A stretch of DNA of 9,324 nucleotides from Pseudomonas sp. UBA5782 (lineage in GTDB: Bacteria > Pseudomonadota > Gammaproteobacteria > Pseudomonadales > Pseudomonadaceae). This document shows positions 5,486-9,324 of this stretch, one piece after another. A model generated the notes under the pieces. That model was not told where the DNA came from. It did no database searches and worked only from the letters and a program-made list of their open reading frames with translations. The stretch is from NCBI GenBank assembly GCA_002418465.1, contig DIEE01000223.1, positions 1 through 9,324 on the forward strand, in the 5' to 3' direction. Within the stretch, counting starts at the first letter, position 1. The number at the start of each line of letters is the position of its first letter. The position numbers and the translations under genes are program-made.

Positions 5486-7183
5486 ATGCAGACCTCCGAC
5501 TACTGGCTTCTGGGCATCTTCTTCGTCCTCGTGCTGGCACCGGCGCCCTGGCTCGGCCGCTACCTGTACCGCGCGATGGAGGGCGAGCGCACACTGCTCA
5601 GCCCGCTGCTCGACCCGCTGGAACGCGGCTGCTACCGGCTCTGCGGGTTCGACCCGAACGCCGGCCAGGACTGGAAGGGCTACGCGGCGGCGCTGCTGGT
5701 GTTCAGCCTGGCCAGCGTGCTAGTGCTGTTCACCCTGCTCCTGCTGCAGGGTGTTCTGCCGCTCAATCCGCAGGGGCTGGGCGGCGTGGAATGGAGCCTG
5801 GCACTGAACACGGCGATCAGCTTCGTCACCAATACCAACTGGCAGGCCTACAGCGGCGAGTCGACACTCAGCTACTTCAGCCAGATGCTCGGCCTCGGCG
5901 TGCAGAACTTCGTCAGCCCCGCCGTTGGCCTGGCGGTGCTGGCGGTCTTCTGCCGCGGCATCGCGCGGCGTTCGACGCGGGACATCGGCAATTTCTGGGT
6001 CGACCTGACCCGCGCCACGCTCTACGGCATGCTGCCGCTGTGCCTGCTGCTGGCCTTGCTGCTGGTCTGGCAGGGCGTGCCGCAGACCTTCCAGCCCTAC
6101 ATCGACGCGCTGACCCTGCAGGGCCAGGCGCAGAGCATTCCGCTCGGCCCGGCGGCCAGCCAGATCGCCATCAAGCAGCTGGGCACCAACGGCGGCGGCT
6201 TCTTCGGCGTCAACTCGGCGCATCCGTTCGAGAACCCCACGGCCTGGAGCAACCTGTTCGAAGTGGTCTCGATCCTGCTGATCCCGGCGGCGCTGCTGTT
6301 CACCTTCGGCCACTACGTCAAGGACCTGCGCCAGAGCCGCGCGCTGCTGGCGAGCATGCTGATCGTCTTCGTCATCGGCCTGGGTCTGACGCTGTACGCC
6401 GAGTACCAGCCCAACCCGCTGCTGGCGGGCCTGCCGATCGAACAGAGCGGCTCGCTGGAAGGCAAGGAAAGCCGCTTCGGCATCACCGCCTCGAGCCTCT
6501 GGGCGGTAGCCACCACGGCCGCCTCGAACGGCTCGGTGAACGCCATGCACGACAGTTTCAGCGCGCTCGGTTCGCTGATGCCGCTGTTCAACATGATGCT
6601 CGGCGAGGTGATCTTCGGCGGCGTCGGCGCCGGGCTCTACGGCATGCTGCTGTTCGTCCTGATCGCCGTATTCCTCGCCGGGCTGATGATCGGCCGCACT
6701 CCGGAATACCTGGGCAAGAAGCTCGAGGCCCGCGAAGTCCGCCTGCTGGTGGCGACCCTGCTGGTGATGCCGGTCGGCGTGCTGGTGTTCGGCGCCCTCG
6801 CCGCCAGCCTGCCCGGCCCGCTGGCCTCGGTGAGCAACCCCGGCGCGCACGGCTTCAGCCAGATCCTCTACGCCTACACCTCGGCCAGCGCCAACAACGG
6901 CTCGGCCTTCGCCGGCTTCGGCGCAAACACCCTCTACCACAACCTGATGCTGGGCCTGGCCATGCTGCTCGGGCGCTTCGGCTACATCCTGCCGGTGCTG
7001 GCGATCGCCGGCAGCCTGGCGCAGAAGAAGCGCGCGCCACTGGGCAGCGACAGCTTCCCGACCCACGGCCCGCTGTTCGTCACCCTGCTGACCCTGACCA
7101 TCCTGCTGGTCGGCGGTCTGACCTTCCTCCCGGCGCTGGCCCTCGGCCCGCTCGCCGAACACCTCGGCCTGCCGGGCCATTAA
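5486..7183 (+). CDS. kdpA: K+-transporting ATPase subunit A, potassium-selective channel-like subunit KdpA
   Basis: 565 residues (E. coli about 557), a polytopic inner-membrane protein of the SKT/Trk superfamily that selects and conducts K+ in the Kdp pump. The four pore-loop repeats are visible in order: TNTNWQAYSGE (115-125), GTNGGGFFGVNSAHPFENPT (233-252), SNGSVNAMHDS (347-357) with the following MMLGEVIFGGVGAGLYG (370-386), and NNGSAFAGF (470-478). The selectivity-filter glycines are present in each. The second repeat reads FFGVNSAHP where I recall FFNANSAHP in E. coli; this lies beside the filter and is probably a tolerated variant. The ATG follows GGAG at a good distance. kdpF ends 4 bases before it and kdpB begins 9 bases after its TAA, so the three are translated from one message. 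The protein is complete, with no sign of damage. Confidence 0.98.
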   Translation: MQTSDYWLLGIFFVLVLAPAPWLGRYLYRAMEGERTLLSPLLDPLERGCYRLCGFDPNAGQDWKGYAAALLVFSLASVLVLFTLLLLQGVLPLNPQGLGGVEWSLALNTAISFVTNTNWQAYSGESTLSYFSQMLGLGVQNFVSPAVGLAVLAVFCRGIARRSTRDIGNFWVDLTRATLYGMLPLCLLLALLLVWQGVPQTFQPYIDALTLQGQAQSIPLGPAASQIAIKQLGTNGGGFFGVNSAHPFENPTAWSNLFEVVSILLIPAALLFTFGHYVKDLRQSRALLASMLIVFVIGLGLTLYAEYQPNPLLAGLPIEQSGSLEGKESRFGITASSLWAVATTAASNGSVNAMHDSFSALGSLMPLFNMMLGEVIFGGVGAGLYGMLLFVLIAVFLAGLMIGRTPEYLGKKLEAREVRLLVATLLVMPVGVLVFGALAASLPGPLASVSNPGAHGFSQILYAYTSASANNGSAFAGFGANTLYHNLMLGLAMLLGRFGYILPVLAIAGSLAQKKRAPLGSDSFPTHGPLFVTLLTLTILLVGGLTFLPALALGPLAEHLGLPGH

Positions 7184-7192
7184 GGAACCGAC

Positions 7193-9250
7193 ATGACAGC
7201 CAACCCGCAGATTCCGGCGCCGAGCGGCGCCAGCCAAGCGGCGCGCACGCGCCTTTCCGCCCTCTGGCGACCGGCGCTGGTGCAGGCCTTCGTCAAACTC
7301 GACCCGCGCCAGTTGCTGCGCGCCCCGGTGATGCTGGTGGTCGAACTGGCCGCCGTGGTCACCAGCCTGCTGTGCCTGGTACCGGCGCCGGGCGTCAGCA
7401 CCGGCCTGGCGCTGCAGATCGCGCTCTGGCTGTGGTTCACCGTGCTCTTCGCCAACTTCGCCGAAGCGCTCGCCGAAGGCCGCGGCAAGGCCCGCGCAGA
7501 CAGCCTCAAGGCCGGCGGCGAAGGCCTGCGTGCGCGCCGCCGGAATGCCGACGGCAGTTACGCCAGCGTCGCTGCCAGCAGCCTGCGGCGCGGCGACCTG
7601 GTGCGCGTCGAGGCCGGCGAACTGATCCCCGGCGACGGCGAGATCGTCGAAGGCATCGGCGCGGTGAACGAGGCGGCGATCACCGGCGAATCGGCCCCGG
7701 TGATCCGCGAATCCGGCGGCGATCGCTCGGCGGTGACCGGCAACACGCAGCTGGTCTCCGACTGGCTGCTGGTGCGGATCAGCGCCAACCCCGGCGAATC
7801 GACGCTGGACCGGATGATCGCCCTGGTGGAAGGCGCCAGGCGGCAGAAGACGCCCAACGAGGTGGCGCTGGACATCCTGCTGATCGGCCTGACGCTGATC
7901 TTCCTGCTGGTGGTCGCCACGCTGCAGCCGTTCGCCCGCTTCGCCGGCGGCGACCTGCCGCTGGTGTACCTGGTGGCGCTGCTGGTGACGCTGATTCCGA
8001 CCACCATCGGCGGCCTGCTCTCGGCCATCGGCATCGCCGGGATGGACCGCCTGGTGCGCCTCAACGTGATCGCCAAGTCCGGCCGCGCGGTGGAGGCGGC
8101 CGGCGACGTACACGTGCTGCTGCTCGACAAGACCGGCACCATCACCTTCGGCAACCGCCGCTGCAGCGCGCTGTTCGCCGCACCCGGCGTCAGCGCCATG
8201 GCCCTGGCCGAAGGCGCGCTGCTGGCCTCGCTGGCGGATGACACGGCGGAAGGCAAATCCATCGTCGACTACCTGCGCGCGCTGCATCCGATCGAGGAGC
8301 CGCCGCGCGACGCGGTGACCCCGGTGCCGTTCAGCGCCGAGACGCGGCTGTCCGGGATCGACTGGAACGGCCGGGTGCTGCGCAAGGGCGCGGTGGATTC
8401 GGTGCTGAGCTTTCTCGGCAGCGAGCGCGATCATCTGGCGCCGGCGCTGGCCCGCGAGATCGACGCCATCGCGCAGAGTGGCGGCACGCCGCTGCTGGTC
8501 TGCGCCGACGGTCAGTTGCTCGGCGCCGTGCACCTCAAGGACGTGGTCAAGCCAGGGATTCGCCAGCGCTTCGCCGAGCTGCGCACGCTGGGCATCCGCA
8601 CCGTGATGGTGACCGGCGACAACCCGCTGACCGCCGCCGCCATCGCCGCCGAAGCCGGGGTAGACGACGTCATCGCCGAGGCCACGCCGGAGAAGAAGCT
8701 GCAGCGCATCCGCCAGGAGCAGGCCGAGGGCAAGCTGGTCGCGATGTGCGGCGACGGCGCCAACGACGCCCCGGCGCTGGCCCAGGCCGACGTCGGCATG
8801 GCGATGAACGACGGCACCCAGGCGGCGCGCGAGGCGGCCAACCTGGTGGACCTGGACTCGGACCCGACCAAGCTGCTCGACGTGGTGCGGGTCGGCAAGG
8901 AGCTGCTGGTCACCCGTGGCGCGCTGACCACCTTCTCGGTGGCCAACGACGTGGCCAAGTATTTCGCCATCCTGCCGGCGCTGTTCAGCGGTCTCTATCC
9001 GCAGCTCGGCCTGCTCAACCTGATGCACCTGCACAGCCCGCAGAGCGCGATCCTCTCGGCCATCGTGTTCAACGCCCTGATCATCGTCGCGCTGATTCCG
9101 CTGGCCCTGCGCGGCGTGCGCGTGAAGGCCGCCGATGCGGCCAGCCTGCTGCGGCGCAACCTGCTGATCTACGGGCTCGGCGGCCTCGTCGCGCCGTTCC
9201 TCGGTATCAAGGCGCTCGACCTGCTGCTGGTCGCCGCAGGGCTGGCATGA
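7193..9250 (+). CDS. kdpB: K+-transporting P-type ATPase subunit B, catalytic subunit KdpB
   Basis: 685 residues (E. coli 682), the P1A-type ATPase that hydrolyses ATP to drive K+ uptake by KdpFABC at low external potassium. All P-type landmarks are present: the actuator loop TGES (164-167), whose Ser is the site of inhibitory phosphorylation known in E. coli KdpB (S162); IPTTIGGLLSAIGIAGMDR (268-286); the phosphorylation motif DKTGT with D312; nucleotide-binding residues F380 and KGA (398-400); MVTGDN (472-477); and the hinge GDGANDAPAL (520-529). The membrane segment LMHLHSPQSAILSAIVFNAL (610-629) is Kdp-specific. The start has an AGGA site (TAAGGAACCGACATG) overlapping the kdpA stop region. 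The TGA stop overlaps an ATG (ATGA, 9247-9250) that opens only a four-codon frame before running into a repeat, so kdpC does not start in the usual place. Confidence 0.98.
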   Translation: MTANPQIPAPSGASQAARTRLSALWRPALVQAFVKLDPRQLLRAPVMLVVELAAVVTSLLCLVPAPGVSTGLALQIALWLWFTVLFANFAEALAEGRGKARADSLKAGGEGLRARRRNADGSYASVAASSLRRGDLVRVEAGELIPGDGEIVEGIGAVNEAAITGESAPVIRESGGDRSAVTGNTQLVSDWLLVRISANPGESTLDRMIALVEGARRQKTPNEVALDILLIGLTLIFLLVVATLQPFARFAGGDLPLVYLVALLVTLIPTTIGGLLSAIGIAGMDRLVRLNVIAKSGRAVEAAGDVHVLLLDKTGTITFGNRRCSALFAAPGVSAMALAEGALLASLADDTAEGKSIVDYLRALHPIEEPPRDAVTPVPFSAETRLSGIDWNGRVLRKGAVDSVLSFLGSERDHLAPALAREIDAIAQSGGTPLLVCADGQLLGAVHLKDVVKPGIRQRFAELRTLGIRTVMVTGDNPLTAAAIAAEAGVDDVIAEATPEKKLQRIRQEQAEGKLVAMCGDGANDAPALAQADVGMAMNDGTQAAREAANLVDLDSDPTKLLDVVRVGKELLVTRGALTTFSVANDVAKYFAILPALFSGLYPQLGLLNLMHLHSPQSAILSAIVFNALIIVALIPLALRGVRVKAADAASLLRRNLLIYGLGGLVAPFLGIKALDLLLVAAGLA

Positions 9251-9257
9251 CGCGGAC

Positions 9258-9324
9258 ATAGGTTGGCGTTGAGCGCAGCGATACCCAACGAGGTGTCCGT
9301 GATGGGTGTCGCTGCGCTCGACCC
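9258..9324. repeat. Inverted-repeat intergenic element after kdpB (truncated by the window end)
   Basis: Two 22-base arms (9268-9289 and 9301-9322) are inverted complements with 3 mismatches and an 11-base spacer, enough for a long stable hairpin. The core GAGCGCAGCGATACCCAAC and its complement, with the flank ATAGGTTGG (9258-9266), resemble the CGTAGGTTGGG...GAGCGCAGCG family of intergenic repeats that I recall from Pseudomonas genomes. The matching outer end (CCAACCTAC) would lie past the window. It begins 7 bases after the kdpB stop. Confidence 0.75.

Noticed and set aside
5791..8241. 816-codon plus-strand frame shifted relative to kdpA/kdpB
   Set aside because: It is a +1-type shadow spanning two genuine genes, Arg/Pro/Ala-rich and without motifs.
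5720..9259. 1179-codon open frame on the minus strand opposite kdpA and kdpB
   Set aside because: It is a mirror of the GC-rich codon bias of kdpA/kdpB. The composition is His/Gln/Arg/Asp-rich with no domain, and the sense strand carries two unmistakable genes.
9247..9261. Four-codon frame MTRT as a real kdpC start
   Set aside because: It ends at once in TAG. KdpC needs about 190 residues with an N-terminal membrane helix, so at most it is a relic of the coupled start.

Overview
The window looks like a chromosomal segment of a GC-rich gammaproteobacterium, most likely a Pseudomonas or close relative. The reasons are the strong third-position G/C bias, the Kdp proteins, the class III aminotransferase/glutamine amidotransferase pair, and two families of short intergenic palindromes that I recall as common in Pseudomonas genomes. 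No search was run, so the genus is an inference.

Layout. Positions 1-1010 (+): the 3' end of a PLP-dependent class III aminotransferase, translationally coupled (TGATG overlap) to a GMP-synthase-like class I glutamine amidotransferase whose nucleophile-elbow cysteine is glycine. The pair ends at a strong intrinsic terminator (1047-1086). A palindromic double hairpin follows (1100-1167), and its right arm supplies the stop codon of the convergent gene. Positions 1162-1719 (-): a maltose/galactoside-type sugar O-acetyltransferase. Positions 1811-5186 (-): a three-gene operon, read right to left, encoding a SUKH (SMI1/KNR4) family protein, a 550-residue protein with an N-terminal HNH-type nuclease motif followed by hydrophobic/membrane segments and a helical tail, and a 378-residue Gln-rich coiled-coil protein with a C-terminal membrane anchor. 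Positions 5187-5391: a divergent control region, with a candidate promoter for the SUKH operon on one strand and candidate KdpE sites plus a 5'-leader palindrome for kdp on the other. Positions 5392-9250 (+): kdpF, kdpA and kdpB of the high-affinity K+ uptake P-type ATPase. Positions 9258-9324: an inverted-repeat element directly after kdpB, where kdpC would normally begin; the window ends inside it.

How the genes work together. KdpF-A-B form most of an ATP-driven K+ pump. KdpA is the channel-like subunit, KdpB the phosphorylated ATPase and KdpF a small stabilising subunit; kdpC and the kdpDE sensor/regulator are not visible. The SUKH-HNH-coiled-coil operon is the least ordinary part of the window. 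A SUKH protein next to an HNH nuclease is the classic immunity/toxin combination, but here the nuclease motif is at the N-terminus of a membrane protein with no recognisable secretion or delivery domain, and a tail-anchored coiled-coil partner is encoded downstream. This could be an uncharacterised membrane-associated nuclease system for defence, stress or contact-dependent conflict. That functional reading is inference from motifs and gene order.
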